A DNA stretch of 64,000 nt. Origin: Lachnospiraceae bacterium. Lineage in GTDB: Bacteria > Bacillota > Clostridia > Lachnospirales > Lachnospiraceae. This document shows, one piece after another, positions 24,852-34,658 of this stretch (positions are counted from its first letter, which is position 1; each line of letters opens with the position of its first letter). The stretch is from NCBI GenBank assembly GCA_910575255.1, contig CAJTEM010000015.1:60610-124609 (forward strand), read 5' to 3'. A model generated the notes under the pieces. It was not told the origin of the DNA, ran no database searches, and saw only the letters and a program-made list of their open reading frames with translations. The position numbers and the translations under genes are program-made.

Positions 24852-25289
24852 ATGATAAGAGAGATGAAGGAGGCTGATGCAAACCAGGTTACCAGAATCT
24901 GGCTGGATTCCAACCGGGAGGCTCATGATTTTATCCCTGCTGAATATTGGGAAGAGAATTACCAGGCAGTAAAAGAAGCGCTTTTGCAGGGGGAGGTCTA
25001 TGTCTGCGAGATGGAAATGGCGGGAAAAACGGATATCGTTGGTTTTATCGGGCTGAATGAAGATTTTATAGAGGGGATTTTTGTCCGGGATAATGTCCGG
25101 TCAAGGGGAGTTGGTAGGGAGCTTCTTGATTATGTAAAAGACAGACGGAATCAACTGATGCTTGGCGTGTACCAAAAGAACCTGCGTGCGATCCGGTTTT
25201 ATCAGAGAGAGGAGTTTCTTGTCCGGCAGGAAGGCGTTGATGGGAATACTGGTGAGAAAGAGTATACGATGCTCTGGAGACGGCAGTAA
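24852..25289 (+). CDS. GNAT-family N-acetyltransferase
   Basis: 145 residues from the ATG at 24852, preceded by CGGGAG. The acetyl-CoA binding segment is VRDNVRSRGVGRELLDYVK (motif A, Q/RxxGxG/A as RSRGVG), followed by LGVYQKNLRAIRFYQREEF (motif B). The N-terminal MIREMKEADANQVTRIW is typical for GNAT proteins that acetylate small molecules or protein N-termini. The acceptor is unknown. It stands alone between the proline genes and miaB. Confidence 0.88.
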   Translation: MIREMKEADANQVTRIWLDSNREAHDFIPAEYWEENYQAVKEALLQGEVYVCEMEMAGKTDIVGFIGLNEDFIEGIFVRDNVRSRGVGRELLDYVKDRRNQLMLGVYQKNLRAIRFYQREEFLVRQEGVDGNTGEKEYTMLWRRQ

Positions 25290-25340
25290 AGTCTTTCAAG
25301 AGCTTACTTTTGCCTGGCTTTCGAATTATGTTTCCGGCAG

Positions 25341-25369
25341 TTGTTGTTTTTGGCAACATGTGCTATAAT
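25341..25369 (+). promoter_or_regulatory. Sigma-A promoter upstream of miaB-mutS-mutL
   Basis: TTGTTG (25341-25346), a 17-base spacer and a perfect TATAAT (25364-25369) lie 71 bases before the miaB start. It likely drives the tRNA-modification and mismatch-repair genes. Confidence 0.7.
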
Positions 25370-25439
25370 GTCAGCAATTGAGTCAGACAGGATATTTCTT
25401 AGCTTTGGTTATATGATAGAAAGGAAAAAGTCAGGAGAA

Positions 25440-26957
25440 ATGTATAACGAAATTAACTTGGAAAAAATAGAGATAAATTCAGACCCTCCCGCAAAGGAAC
25501 CTGACCGCCAATATTACTTCATAGCAAAATGCCGGGAATGGGTGCGGGAGTTTGAGCGGGAAAACGGACGCTGCCCGACAGCCTGTGTTCAGACCTTCGG
25601 CTGCCAGATGAATGCCAGGGACTCGGAAAAACTGCGAGGAATTCTTGGTCAGGCCGGGCTGGAGAACTGTGGAAAGGAAGAGGCTGATTTTGTACTTTAT
25701 AATACCTGCACGGTAAGAGATCATGCGAATCAGAAAGTCTATGGACGCCTTGGTTATCTCCAGACCCTGAAAAAGAAAAATCCCCGGATGAAGATTGCCC
25801 TGTGCGGCTGTATGATGCAGGAGCCGACGGTCGTGGAACGGATTCAAAAAAGCTACCCTTTTGTAGACCTGATCTTTGGTACCCACAATATTTATAAGCT
25901 GGCAGAGCTTTTGTATTGCTGCCTGACAGAGCGGGGGATGGTGGTTGATGTCTGGGATTCTGCAGATGCCGTGGTGGAAGACCTGCCGGCAGAGCGCAAA
26001 TACTCTTTTAAATCCGGGGTGAATATTATGTATGGCTGCAATAATTTCTGCAGCTATTGTATTGTCCCTTATGTACGGGGGAGAGAGCGCAGCCGGGAGC
26101 CGGGAGAGATTCTTGCCGAGATTCGCAGACTGGCTGCGGATGGCGTAAAGGAAGTAATGCTTTTGGGGCAGAATGTGAATTCTTATGGAAAGAATCTTTC
26201 GGAACCGGTTTCCTTTGCTGAGCTTTTAAGGCAGGTGGATTGCATAGACGGGATTGAAAGGATCCGTTTTATGACTTCGCATCCCAAGGATCTTTCCTCA
26301 GAACTGATTCTTGCAATGAAGGAATGTAAAAAGGTCTGCCGGCATCTGCATCTTCCGCTTCAGTCGGGAAGCAGCCGTATTCTGGAGAGGATGAACCGTC
26401 GTTACACCAAGGAACAGTACTTAGAGCTGGTGAACCGGATCCGTCAGGCGATACCGGATATTTCGCTGACCACGGATATTATCGTGGGATTTCCGGGAGA
26501 GACGGAGGCTGATTTTGAAGAAACACTGGATGTGGTCCGCAGAGTCCGTTATGACAGCGCTTTTACCTTTATCTATTCCAAACGTACCAAAACCCCGGCT
26601 GCCTCGATGGGAGATCAGGTGGATCCGGTTGTAGTCAAGGAGCGTTTTGAACGGCTGCTGCGAGAGGTGCAGCAGATATCCTCCCAGGTCTGTATGCGGG
26701 ATGCCCATACGATACAGGAAGTGCTGGTGGAATGCGAGAATGATCATCAGGAAGGGTATGTCAGCGGACGACTCAGCAATAACCTGCTGGTCCATTTTCC
26801 GGGAGATCCCTCCCTGGTCGGAAAGCTGGTATCCGTGGAGCTTACTGAACCGAAGGGATTTTACTATATAGGAAGAATGGTTGATAGAACCGAGGTGGAA
26901 AATGAGTGGATTATCACCGATGATGGCGCAGTATGTGGAGACAAAGAAGCAATATAA
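25440..26957 (+). CDS. miaB: tRNA-2-methylthio-N6-dimethylallyladenosine synthase
   Basis: 505 residues from ATG 25440 with AGGAG directly upstream. It adds the methylthio group to i6A37 of tRNAs. The N-terminal UPF0004 domain has three cysteines for an Fe-S cluster (TFGCQMN, NTCTVR, GCMMQ). The radical-SAM domain has YGCNNFCSYC, and a C-terminal TRAM domain binds tRNA. A hydrophilic N-terminal extension of about 45 residues precedes the first domain, common in Clostridia. The 3' end overlaps mutS by 56 bases in another frame. Its substrate is made by MiaA, encoded downstream. Confidence 0.96.
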   Translation: MYNEINLEKIEINSDPPAKEPDRQYYFIAKCREWVREFERENGRCPTACVQTFGCQMNARDSEKLRGILGQAGLENCGKEEADFVLYNTCTVRDHANQKVYGRLGYLQTLKKKNPRMKIALCGCMMQEPTVVERIQKSYPFVDLIFGTHNIYKLAELLYCCLTERGMVVDVWDSADAVVEDLPAERKYSFKSGVNIMYGCNNFCSYCIVPYVRGRERSREPGEILAEIRRLAADGVKEVMLLGQNVNSYGKNLSEPVSFAELLRQVDCIDGIERIRFMTSHPKDLSSELILAMKECKKVCRHLHLPLQSGSSRILERMNRRYTKEQYLELVNRIRQAIPDISLTTDIIVGFPGETEADFEETLDVVRRVRYDSAFTFIYSKRTKTPAASMGDQVDPVVVKERFERLLREVQQISSQVCMRDAHTIQEVLVECENDHQEGYVSGRLSNNLLVHFPGDPSLVGKLVSVELTEPKGFYYIGRMVDRTEVENEWIITDDGAVCGDKEAI

Positions 26958-29571
26958 AGACTGTATTCTTTTCTACCGTCTGGGAGATTTCTATGAGATG
27001 TTTTTTGAAGATGCCAAGACTGCGTCCAGGGAACTGGAGCTGACCCTGACCGGAAAGGAATGCGGAATGGAGGAACGCGCACCCATGTGCGGTGTTCCTT
27101 ATCATGCGGTAGACTCCTATCTGAGCCGTCTGGTTCAAAAGGGCTATAAAGTGGCGATTGCAGAGCAGATGGAGGATCCCAAGCAGGCGAAAGGGCTGGT
27201 AAAACGGGAAGTGATCCGGGTTGTGACACCGGGAACCATCACCAGTACCCAGGCGCTGGATGAGACAAAGAATAATTACCTGATGGGGATTGTTTATCAG
27301 GGCGATAAGCTGGGGGTCTCGGTGGCAGATATTACAACCGGAGATTTTCTGGTAACAGAGATAGGAACCGAGCGATCCCTTTTCGATGAAATCTATAAGT
27401 TTTCTCCCTCTGAAATCATCTGCAATGACGCGTTTTCCATGTCAGGAATCAGTTTGGAGACTATAAAAAACAGCTGTCATTTTACCATGACCTCTCTGGA
27501 TTCCCATTTCTTTCAGGAAGAGGGATGCCGGCGGGTGCTGAAAGAGCATTTCAAGGTCAGCAGTCTGGAAGGGTTGGGGTTGGCAGATTATGACAGCGGA
27601 ATGATAGCGGCCGGGGCTGTTATGCAGTATCTGTATGAAACACAGAAAAATACCCTGGATCATATGACCACCCTGGTTCCTTATGTTACGGGGAATTATA
27701 TGGTGTTGGATTCTTCTACCAGAAGAAACCTGGAGCTTCTGGAGACTATGCGGGAAAAACAGAAGCGCGGCAGCCTTCTGTGGGTATTGGATAAGACCCG
27801 GACTGCCATGGGAGCCCGTCTTTTGCGTACGTGGATCGAACAGCCACTGATTGACAGGGAAGTAATCCAGAGGCGCCAGCAGGCCATTGAAGAGCTGAAC
27901 CTCAACTATATTGGCCGGGAAGAGCTGGGAGAATACCTGAATCCGGTATATGATCTGGAGCGCCTGATCGGGCGAATCAGCTATAAGACTGCGAATCCCA
28001 GAGACCTGCTGGCCTTTTGTAATTCCATTGCCATGATCCCCCCTATTAAAACACTGCTCTGCGAATTCACGTGTCAGAACCTGAAAGAGTTGCAGGAAGA
28101 ACTGGAACCGTTAGAAGATCTGTGCAGCCTGATTCGGAGTGCGATTGTGGATGAGCCGCCCATTGTGGTACGAGAGGGCGGAATCATAAGAGAAGGCTAT
28201 CACGAAGAGACTGACAGGCTGCGTCACGCAAAGACAGAAGGGAAGACCTGGCTGGCTGATCTGGAGACGCGGGAACGCGAGAAAACAAGAATTAAGAATC
28301 TGAAGATCAAATATAATAAGGTCTTCGGATATTATTTTGAAGTGACCAATTCCTTTAAGGATCTGGTTCCGGATTATTTTGTACGGAAGCAGACCCTGAC
28401 GAATGCGGAACGTTATACCACAGACGAATTAAAGGAGCTGGAGGATGTGATTCTGGGAGCCGAGGATAAGCTGTTTTCTCTGGAGTATGATCTTTTCTGT
28501 CAGGTGCGGGATCAGATCGCTGCTGAGGTGATCCGGATTCAGAAGACAGCCCGCGCCCTGGCTTCTGTGGATGTTTATGTGTCCCTGTCTACGGCAGCAA
28601 CCCGCAATAATTATGTGAAACCTGCCATCAATGAAAAGGGGATTCTTCAGATCAAGGGCGGGCGTCATCCGGTGGTGGAAAAAATGATGGAAAACGATCT
28701 GTTTGTTTCCAATGACACCTATCTGGACAATGGCAAGAACCGGATTTCTATTATCACCGGGCCCAATATGGCGGGAAAATCAACCTATATGCGGCAGACG
28801 GCATTGATTGTGCTGATGGCGCAGATCGGCTCCTTTGTGCCGGCAGATCAGGCAAATATCGGAATCTGCGACCGGATTTTTACCCGGGTGGGGGCATCGG
28901 ATGATCTGGCCTCCGGACAGAGCACCTTTATGGTGGAAATGACAGAAGTAGCGAATATCCTGCGAAGCGCCACCCGCAACAGCCTGCTGATTCTCGATGA
29001 GATCGGAAGGGGAACCAGCACCTTTGACGGGCTCAGCATTGCCTGGGCAGTGGTGGAGCATATCAGCAATACCCGGCTTTTGGGAGCCAAAACCTTGTTT
29101 GCCACCCATTATCATGAACTGACGGAATTGGAAGGAATCATCAGCGGGGTGAATAATTACTGCATCGCCGTCAAGGAAAAGGGGGATGACATTGTCTTTT
29201 TGCGCAGGATTGTGCGGGGCGGGGCAGATAAAAGCTACGGAATCCAGGTTGCCAAGCTTGCCGGAGTGCCGGATTCGGTCATTCAACGGGCCAAAGAACT
29301 GGTGGAAGAGCTGATTGCCTCGGATCTGACTTCCCGGACGCGAGAGATCGCTGAAATCAGCGCGAATATTTCCAGCCGCAAGGCAGTGCCGAGACCGGAT
29401 GATGTAGAACTGAGCCAGCTGACAATATTTGATACGGTTCGTGAAGACGACATCATCAGGGAACTGCGGGAATTAGAGCTGGGGAGGATGACTCCTATTG
29501 ATGCGATGAATGTACTGTATCGGTTTCAGACAAAGCTCAATAACCGCTGGGAAGCTTCGGAACAGGGATGA
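26902..29571 (+). CDS. mutS: DNA mismatch repair protein MutS
   Basis: 889 residues from ATG 26902, with GAGGTGG upstream; a TTG at 26881 is also in frame. The mismatch-reading domain has the FYEMFFEDA motif (Phe-x-Glu), followed by connector, lever and clamp regions, then the ATPase domain with Walker A GPNMAGKST (620-628), the DDLASGQSTF loop and LILDEIGRGTSTFDG. MutS recognises mispairs and recruits MutL, the next gene. It starts inside miaB, an overlap that argues for coupled expression. Confidence 0.97.
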   Translation: MSGLSPMMAQYVETKKQYKDCILFYRLGDFYEMFFEDAKTASRELELTLTGKECGMEERAPMCGVPYHAVDSYLSRLVQKGYKVAIAEQMEDPKQAKGLVKREVIRVVTPGTITSTQALDETKNNYLMGIVYQGDKLGVSVADITTGDFLVTEIGTERSLFDEIYKFSPSEIICNDAFSMSGISLETIKNSCHFTMTSLDSHFFQEEGCRRVLKEHFKVSSLEGLGLADYDSGMIAAGAVMQYLYETQKNTLDHMTTLVPYVTGNYMVLDSSTRRNLELLETMREKQKRGSLLWVLDKTRTAMGARLLRTWIEQPLIDREVIQRRQQAIEELNLNYIGREELGEYLNPVYDLERLIGRISYKTANPRDLLAFCNSIAMIPPIKTLLCEFTCQNLKELQEELEPLEDLCSLIRSAIVDEPPIVVREGGIIREGYHEETDRLRHAKTEGKTWLADLETREREKTRIKNLKIKYNKVFGYYFEVTNSFKDLVPDYFVRKQTLTNAERYTTDELKELEDVILGAEDKLFSLEYDLFCQVRDQIAAEVIRIQKTARALASVDVYVSLSTAATRNNYVKPAINEKGILQIKGGRHPVVEKMMENDLFVSNDTYLDNGKNRISIITGPNMAGKSTYMRQTALIVLMAQIGSFVPADQANIGICDRIFTRVGASDDLASGQSTFMVEMTEVANILRSATRNSLLILDEIGRGTSTFDGLSIAWAVVEHISNTRLLGAKTLFATHYHELTELEGIISGVNNYCIAVKEKGDDIVFLRRIVRGGADKSYGIQVAKLAGVPDSVIQRAKELVEELIASDLTSRTREIAEISANISSRKAVPRPDDVELSQLTIFDTVREDDIIRELRELELGRMTPIDAMNVLYRFQTKLNNRWEASEQG

Positions 29572-29587
29572 AGGTTTCTCAGACTTT

Positions 29588-29618
29588 GTGATTTACATAA
29601 TGATATTATGTAAATCAC
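29588..29618. repeat. 31-bp palindrome with dif-like arms between mutS and mutL
   Basis: GTGATTTACATAAT (29588-29601) and ATTATGTAAATCAC (29605-29618) are perfect reverse complements around GAT. The right arm TTATGTAAA is very close to the XerD half of Firmicutes dif sites. There is no T-run, so it is not a classic terminator. It could be an operator, an mRNA hairpin or a Xer-type recombination site. Confidence 0.8.
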
Positions 29619-29642
29619 TGGCTGTCAGGAGGAAGACGGGAT

Positions 29643-31553
29643 ATGCCGAATATCCAGGTTTTAGACCAAAATACGATTAATAAGATTGCTGCCGGCGAGG
29701 TGATTGAACGGCCGGCATCGGTGGTAAAGGAGCTTTTGGAGAATTCCATCGATGCCGGAGCCACTGCTGTCACAGTAGAGATCCGTGACGGAGGGATCTC
29801 CTTTATCCGGGTGACGGACAACGGCGGCGGAATCTCTCCGGATGAGATTAAACTGGCTTTCCTTCGCCATTCCACCAGCAAAATCCGCTCTGCTGAGGAT
29901 CTGTTTTTCGTCTCCTCCCTGGGGTTTCGGGGAGAGGCATTATCCAGCATTGCAGCGGTGTCGCAGGTGGAGGTGATTACCCGGATGCCGGAAAAGCTGA
30001 CTGGTATCCGCTATCAGATAGAGGGAGGAATCGAAAAGGGGATCGAAGAGATCGGTGCCCCGGAAGGGACAACTTTGATTGCCCGGAATCTTTTCTATAA
30101 TACCCCGGTGCGAAGAAAATTCTTAAAGACAGCCATGACAGAGGGAGCCCATGTGGGAGACCTTGTTGAAAAGCTTGCGCTGTCCCACCCGGAGGTTTCC
30201 ATTCGTTTTATCCAAAATAACCAGAATAAGCTCTTTACATCCGGAAATCATAGTCTTAAAGACATTATTTATACCATATATGGGCGGGAAATTACCGCTA
30301 ATCTGTTATCCGTTCATAAAAAACAAGATAACGTTTCTGTGGAAGGATTCGCAGGCAAGCCGGTGATTGCCCGCAATAACCGCAATTTTGAAATTTATTT
30401 TATTAATGGACGGTATATGAAAAGCAGCATCATTTATAAGGCGATCGAGGAGGCTTACAAGCCTTTTATGATGCAGCATAAGTACCCTTTTACCATGCTG
30501 CAGCTGCAGATTGAACCAGAGCTTTTGGATGTGAATGTTCATCCCGCCAAAATGGAGCTGCGTTTTCAGAACGGAGAACGGGTCTTTCAGATCGTGCGGG
30601 ATGCAATTACCGAAGTGCTGATGCACCGGGAACTGATTCCGGAGATGAATCTGGAGGAAAAGCAGGACGGGAAAAAGAATTCTCTTTCCAAAGAACCCAC
30701 AAAAAAACGGCTATCACTTCCAGAACCCTTTGAGCACAGGCGGCTCGAAAAGATCCGTCAGGATAATCAAAAGGACGATAAATCCTTTTTCAGTCAGGAT
30801 AGAGTGGCAGAGGAAGCCATTCCCTATCATATTCCTGCAGGAAAAGAAAAAGAGGAAAAAGGGCATACCCTGAAGCGTTTTGAACAGGAAGATCAAAAAG
30901 AGGAAAAGCCGGAAAATAAAATGCGTAACAGGCAGATGGATTTGTTTGAAGAGCAGCTTCTGACACCGGAATCCCGCAGCAGGCATCAACTGATCGGACA
31001 GCTTTTTGATACCTATTGGCTGGTGGAATTTAACGATCATCTTTATATTATTGATCAGCATGCTGCTCATGAAAAAGTACTCTACGAACAGACCATGGCG
31101 TCCTTTGCTGTGCGGAATCAGACCAGTCAGATGGTAGAACCTCCGATTATCCTGACGCTGAGTGATGGGGAGGCGGCGCTTCTTAACCGGTTCCATCAGA
31201 CATTTCAAAGTCTTGGATTTGAGATCGAACCCTTTGGGGGACGGGAATATGCGGTTCGCGGTGTGCCGGATAATCTGTTTTCCATTGCCCAGAAGGAACT
31301 TTTAACAGAGCTTTTCGATACCCTTTCCGAAGATACGACAGCAGGAAGTCCGGATCTGATCTGTGAACGGGTCGCTCTGTTATCCTGTAAGGCAGCCGTG
31401 AAGGGAAATCATTCCATGAATGCCGCAGAGGCGGACTGTCTGATTGATGAGCTTTTGAAATTGGAAAATCCCTATGCCTGTCCACACGGAAGGCCCACGA
31501 TTGTGTCTATGAGTAAATATGAACTGGAGAAAAAATTCAAACGCATCGTATGA
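29643..31553 (+). CDS. mutL: DNA mismatch repair protein MutL
   Basis: 636 residues; CAGGAGGAAG precedes the ATG. The N-terminal GHKL ATPase domain shows ENSIDAGA, DNGGGI and GFRGEALSSI. The C-terminal domain carries the endonuclease metal motif DQHAAHEKVLYE (DQHA-x2-E-x4-E), so this MutL should nick DNA itself, as expected in organisms without MutH. A charged linker (about 340-430, Lys/Glu-rich) separates the two. It acts with MutS from the gene upstream. Confidence 0.97.
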   Translation: MPNIQVLDQNTINKIAAGEVIERPASVVKELLENSIDAGATAVTVEIRDGGISFIRVTDNGGGISPDEIKLAFLRHSTSKIRSAEDLFFVSSLGFRGEALSSIAAVSQVEVITRMPEKLTGIRYQIEGGIEKGIEEIGAPEGTTLIARNLFYNTPVRRKFLKTAMTEGAHVGDLVEKLALSHPEVSIRFIQNNQNKLFTSGNHSLKDIIYTIYGREITANLLSVHKKQDNVSVEGFAGKPVIARNNRNFEIYFINGRYMKSSIIYKAIEEAYKPFMMQHKYPFTMLQLQIEPELLDVNVHPAKMELRFQNGERVFQIVRDAITEVLMHRELIPEMNLEEKQDGKKNSLSKEPTKKRLSLPEPFEHRRLEKIRQDNQKDDKSFFSQDRVAEEAIPYHIPAGKEKEEKGHTLKRFEQEDQKEEKPENKMRNRQMDLFEEQLLTPESRSRHQLIGQLFDTYWLVEFNDHLYIIDQHAAHEKVLYEQTMASFAVRNQTSQMVEPPIILTLSDGEAALLNRFHQTFQSLGFEIEPFGGREYAVRGVPDNLFSIAQKELLTELFDTLSEDTTAGSPDLICERVALLSCKAAVKGNHSMNAAEADCLIDELLKLENPYACPHGRPTIVSMSKYELEKKFKRIV

Positions 31554-31572
31554 TTGCAGAAGGGTTCAGTAC

Positions 31573-32535
31573 ATGAAACGACCACTCATTATAGTAACCG
31601 GTCCCACGGCAGTGGGAAAAACCTCCCTCTCGATCCGCCTGGCTAAGGCTCTGGACGGAGAAATTATCAGCGCGGATTCCATGCAGGTATACCGTGGCAT
31701 GGATATCGGATCCGCAAAGGTGACAGCGTCAGAGATGGATGGAGTCCCCCATCATCTGATTGATGTATTGGATCCGCAGGAAGAGTTCAATGTCACGGTT
31801 TTTCAGTCCATGGCCCGTCAGGCCCTCTCAGGCATCTATGAACGCGGACATGTTCCGATCGTGGCAGGGGGAACCGGATTCTATATTCAGGCGCTTTTAT
31901 ATGATATTGATTTTAAAGAAAATGACAGCGGCGGCGCCATCCGCAGAGAGCTGGAGCAGCTTGGGGCAGAGCGGGGAAACGAATACCTTCATCAGCTGCT
32001 CAGGCAGGCCGATCCCGAAGCAGCACAGCAGATTCATGCCAATAACCGTAAGCGGGTGATCCGGGCAATTGAGTATTACCGGCTGACCGGGCAGCCGATT
32101 TCCGAACATAATCGGCAGGAGAGAGCAAAAAGTTCTCCCTACCGTTTTTATTATTATGTGCTGACTTGTAACCGGGATCTGCTTTATGAGCGGATTGATC
32201 AGCGGGTAGATGATATGCTGTCTCTGGGATTGGCGGAAGAAGTCCGCCGCCTGAAAAGTATGGGATGCCATCGGGGAATGGTCTCTATGCAGGGGCTTGG
32301 CTACAAAGAGATCCTGGATTATCTTGACGATCGATGCAGCCTTGAGGAGGCGGTGCGGATCCTCAAGCGGGATACCAGACATTTTGCCAAACGGCAGCTA
32401 ACCTGGTTTCGCCGGGAAAGAGATGTCCGCTGGCTGGAGCTGGAACGATTCGGTCATGACCGGGGACGGGTACTGGAATATATTCTGAAGGAATGGAAGG
32501 GCGAGGAGCAAAAAGCTCTGTCTGGGACTGAGTAA
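31573..32535 (+). CDS. miaA: tRNA dimethylallyltransferase
   Basis: 320 residues from ATG 31573. It transfers a dimethylallyl group to A37 of tRNAs reading UNN codons, producing the substrate of MiaB. The P-loop GPTAVGKTS is at 8-16, followed by ISADSMQVYRGMDIGSAK and GGTGFY, all family hallmarks. The ribosome-binding site (AAGGG) is weak and the gene starts 19 bases after mutL. In many Clostridia hfq follows; here a PLP enzyme follows instead. Confidence 0.97.
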   Translation: MKRPLIIVTGPTAVGKTSLSIRLAKALDGEIISADSMQVYRGMDIGSAKVTASEMDGVPHHLIDVLDPQEEFNVTVFQSMARQALSGIYERGHVPIVAGGTGFYIQALLYDIDFKENDSGGAIRRELEQLGAERGNEYLHQLLRQADPEAAQQIHANNRKRVIRAIEYYRLTGQPISEHNRQERAKSSPYRFYYYVLTCNRDLLYERIDQRVDDMLSLGLAEEVRRLKSMGCHRGMVSMQGLGYKEILDYLDDRCSLEEAVRILKRDTRHFAKRQLTWFRRERDVRWLELERFGHDRGRVLEYILKEWKGEEQKALSGTE

Positions 32536-32558
32536 AACGAAAGGAACGAAAAAGAAAA

Positions 32559-33848
32559 ATGGAAATCGAACAAATGTATCAGAAGTTCGGGATCTGCCGC
32601 CAGGTACTGGATTACGGACTCTCTGTAGAAAGCGGATTAAAGGAGCGTTTTCTTGCAATTGATGAAAACGCAGAATATAACCAGATGAAGGTGATTCAAG
32701 CCATGCAGAAGGCACGGGTCAGCGACATCCATTTTGCGGCGACCACTGGTTATGGATATAATGATCTGGGACGGGATGTCCTGGAGGAGGTCTATGCTTT
32801 GGCCTTCCATGGAGAAAGCGCTCTGGTCCGTCCCCAGCTGATCAGCGGCACCCATGCTCTTCACGTGGCATTGTCCGGGAATCTGCGTCCCGGTGATGAA
32901 CTGCTGTCACCGGTGGGAAAGCCGTATGACACATTAGAGGAGGTTATCGGAATCCGAGATTCCGTTGGTTCCCTGAAAGAGTATGGCGTGAGATACCGGC
33001 AGGTGGATTTGCTGCCAGACGGTTCTTTTGACTGGGAAGGAATCCGGAAGGCGGTAAACGATAAGACAAAGCTGGTAACCATCCAGCGTTCCAAGGGATA
33101 TGCCACACGTCCTACGCTCTCAGTAAAGCAGATCGGTGAGCTGATTGCCTTTGTCAAGGGAATCAAACCGGATGTGATCTGCATGGTGGATAACTGTTAT
33201 GGGGAATTTGTAGAACGCATGGAACCAACCGATGTGGGAGCCGATATGATCGTTGGCTCTCTGATAAAGAATCCCGGAGGCGGACTGGCTCCGATTGGCG
33301 GATACATTGTCGGGCGAAAGGACTGCATTGATCGGGCATCTTATCGTCTGAGCGCGCCCGGACTGGGAAAGGAGGTCGGCGCCAGTCTGGGATTGAATCA
33401 GTCCTTTTTTCAGGGGTTGTTTCTGGCGCCTACCGTGGTGGCCGGAGCCCTGAAAGGAGCGATTTTTGCTGCCAATATCTATGAACGGCTGGGATTTGAA
33501 GTGGTGCCGAACAGCCAGGAATCCCGACATGACATCATTCAGGCAGTTACCTTCCGGACACCGGAGGGAGTCATTGCCTTTTGCCAGGGAATTCAGGCGG
33601 CAGCGCCGGTTGACAGCTTTGTCACCCCGGAACCCTGGGATATGCCCGGATATGACGCCCCGGTCATTATGGCGGCCGGCGCCTTTGTCCAGGGATCCTC
33701 GATTGAGCTGAGTGCGGATGGTCCGATTAAGGAACCTTATGCCGTATATTTTCAGGGGGGACTGACCTGGTATCACGCCAAGCTTGGCGTGCTGATGTCG
33801 CTGCAGAAGCTAAAAGACGCAGGGCTTGTAAAATGGAACGAAAACTAA
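32559..33848 (+). CDS. PLP-dependent methionine gamma-lyase-like protein (aluminum resistance family)
   Basis: 429 residues of the COG4100 type, often annotated as aluminum resistance or methionine gamma-lyase family protein. The pyridoxal phosphate lysine is in GSLIKNPGGG (near residue 242), preceded by the VDNCYGEFVE aspartate. RPQLISGTHALHVAL lies in the N-terminal half. The fold resembles Cys/Met metabolism enzymes, but the reaction is not established. It lies 23 bases after miaA, the usual place in Firmicutes. Confidence 0.93.
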   Translation: MEIEQMYQKFGICRQVLDYGLSVESGLKERFLAIDENAEYNQMKVIQAMQKARVSDIHFAATTGYGYNDLGRDVLEEVYALAFHGESALVRPQLISGTHALHVALSGNLRPGDELLSPVGKPYDTLEEVIGIRDSVGSLKEYGVRYRQVDLLPDGSFDWEGIRKAVNDKTKLVTIQRSKGYATRPTLSVKQIGELIAFVKGIKPDVICMVDNCYGEFVERMEPTDVGADMIVGSLIKNPGGGLAPIGGYIVGRKDCIDRASYRLSAPGLGKEVGASLGLNQSFFQGLFLAPTVVAGALKGAIFAANIYERLGFEVVPNSQESRHDIIQAVTFRTPEGVIAFCQGIQAAAPVDSFVTPEPWDMPGYDAPVIMAAGAFVQGSSIELSADGPIKEPYAVYFQGGLTWYHAKLGVLMSLQKLKDAGLVKWNEN

Positions 33849-33971
33849 AGACTTTCTAAACTCCCCATTTTAACTATACACAACTCCGATTTTATGGTAA
33901 AATAAGGAACGATATCTCATTTTTCCAGACTACGTACCGGGAGAGTCACGCAGCAAAGGAAGGTGAGAACG

Positions 33972-34658
33972 ATGAAAATAAAAGACATTCCCAATGATGA
34001 CAGACCCTATGAGCGTTGTCTGCAAAAGGGTCCGGAGTATCTGAGCGATACGGAGCTTTTATCTGTGATTGTCCGTACGGGATTTAAGGATGTCAATTCT
34101 CTTGAGCTGGCATCCAGCATTCTGGCATTGAATTATCCTAATGACGGGATTCTGGGGCTTTTGCACCTTTCTCTCCCGGAGCTGATGAGCATTAAGGGGA
34201 TCGGTACGGTGAAGGGTATCCAACTGCTGTGTGTGGGAGAGCTGTCCCGAAGGATCTGGAAGCGCCGGGCACGGGAGAATCTGCAGATCCTTCAGACCCC
34301 GGAGGCCGTGGCAAAGTATTATCAGGAGGATATGCGCCATATGCAGCAGGAGCAGTTTTATGTGATGCTGTTTAATACCAGACAGGTACTGATCCGCGAC
34401 ATCCTGATCTCACAGGGGACGGTGAACGCCTCTCTTGCCTCCCCCAGGGAGATCTTTATTGAGGCGCTCCGCTATCAGGCAGTAAGCCTGATTCTGGTTC
34501 ATAACCATCCCAGCGGGGATCCGGAGCCAAGCAGTGAAGATATTTCTCTGACCAGGCGCGTCTGTGAGGCCGGGCAGCTTGTGGGGATTTTTTTACAGGA
34601 TCATGTGATTGTCGGGGAACACACCTATGTGAGTATGAAAGAACGAGGATTGTTATAG
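33972..34658 (+). CDS. radC: RadC/UPF0758 family JAMM-domain protein
   Basis: 228 residues from ATG 33972, with GGAAGGTGAG upstream. The N-terminal helix-hairpin-helix region has LPELMSIKGIGTVKGIQL. The JAMM metalloprotease-like motif is HNHPSGDPEPSSED with the upstream glutamate at FIEAL. Despite the name, a DNA-repair role is not supported in most bacteria, and the activity is unknown. It is directly followed by mreC without the mreB gene that usually lies between them. Confidence 0.95.
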   Translation: MKIKDIPNDDRPYERCLQKGPEYLSDTELLSVIVRTGFKDVNSLELASSILALNYPNDGILGLLHLSLPELMSIKGIGTVKGIQLLCVGELSRRIWKRRARENLQILQTPEAVAKYYQEDMRHMQQEQFYVMLFNTRQVLIRDILISQGTVNASLASPREIFIEALRYQAVSLILVHNHPSGDPEPSSEDISLTRRVCEAGQLVGIFLQDHVIVGEHTYVSMKERGLL

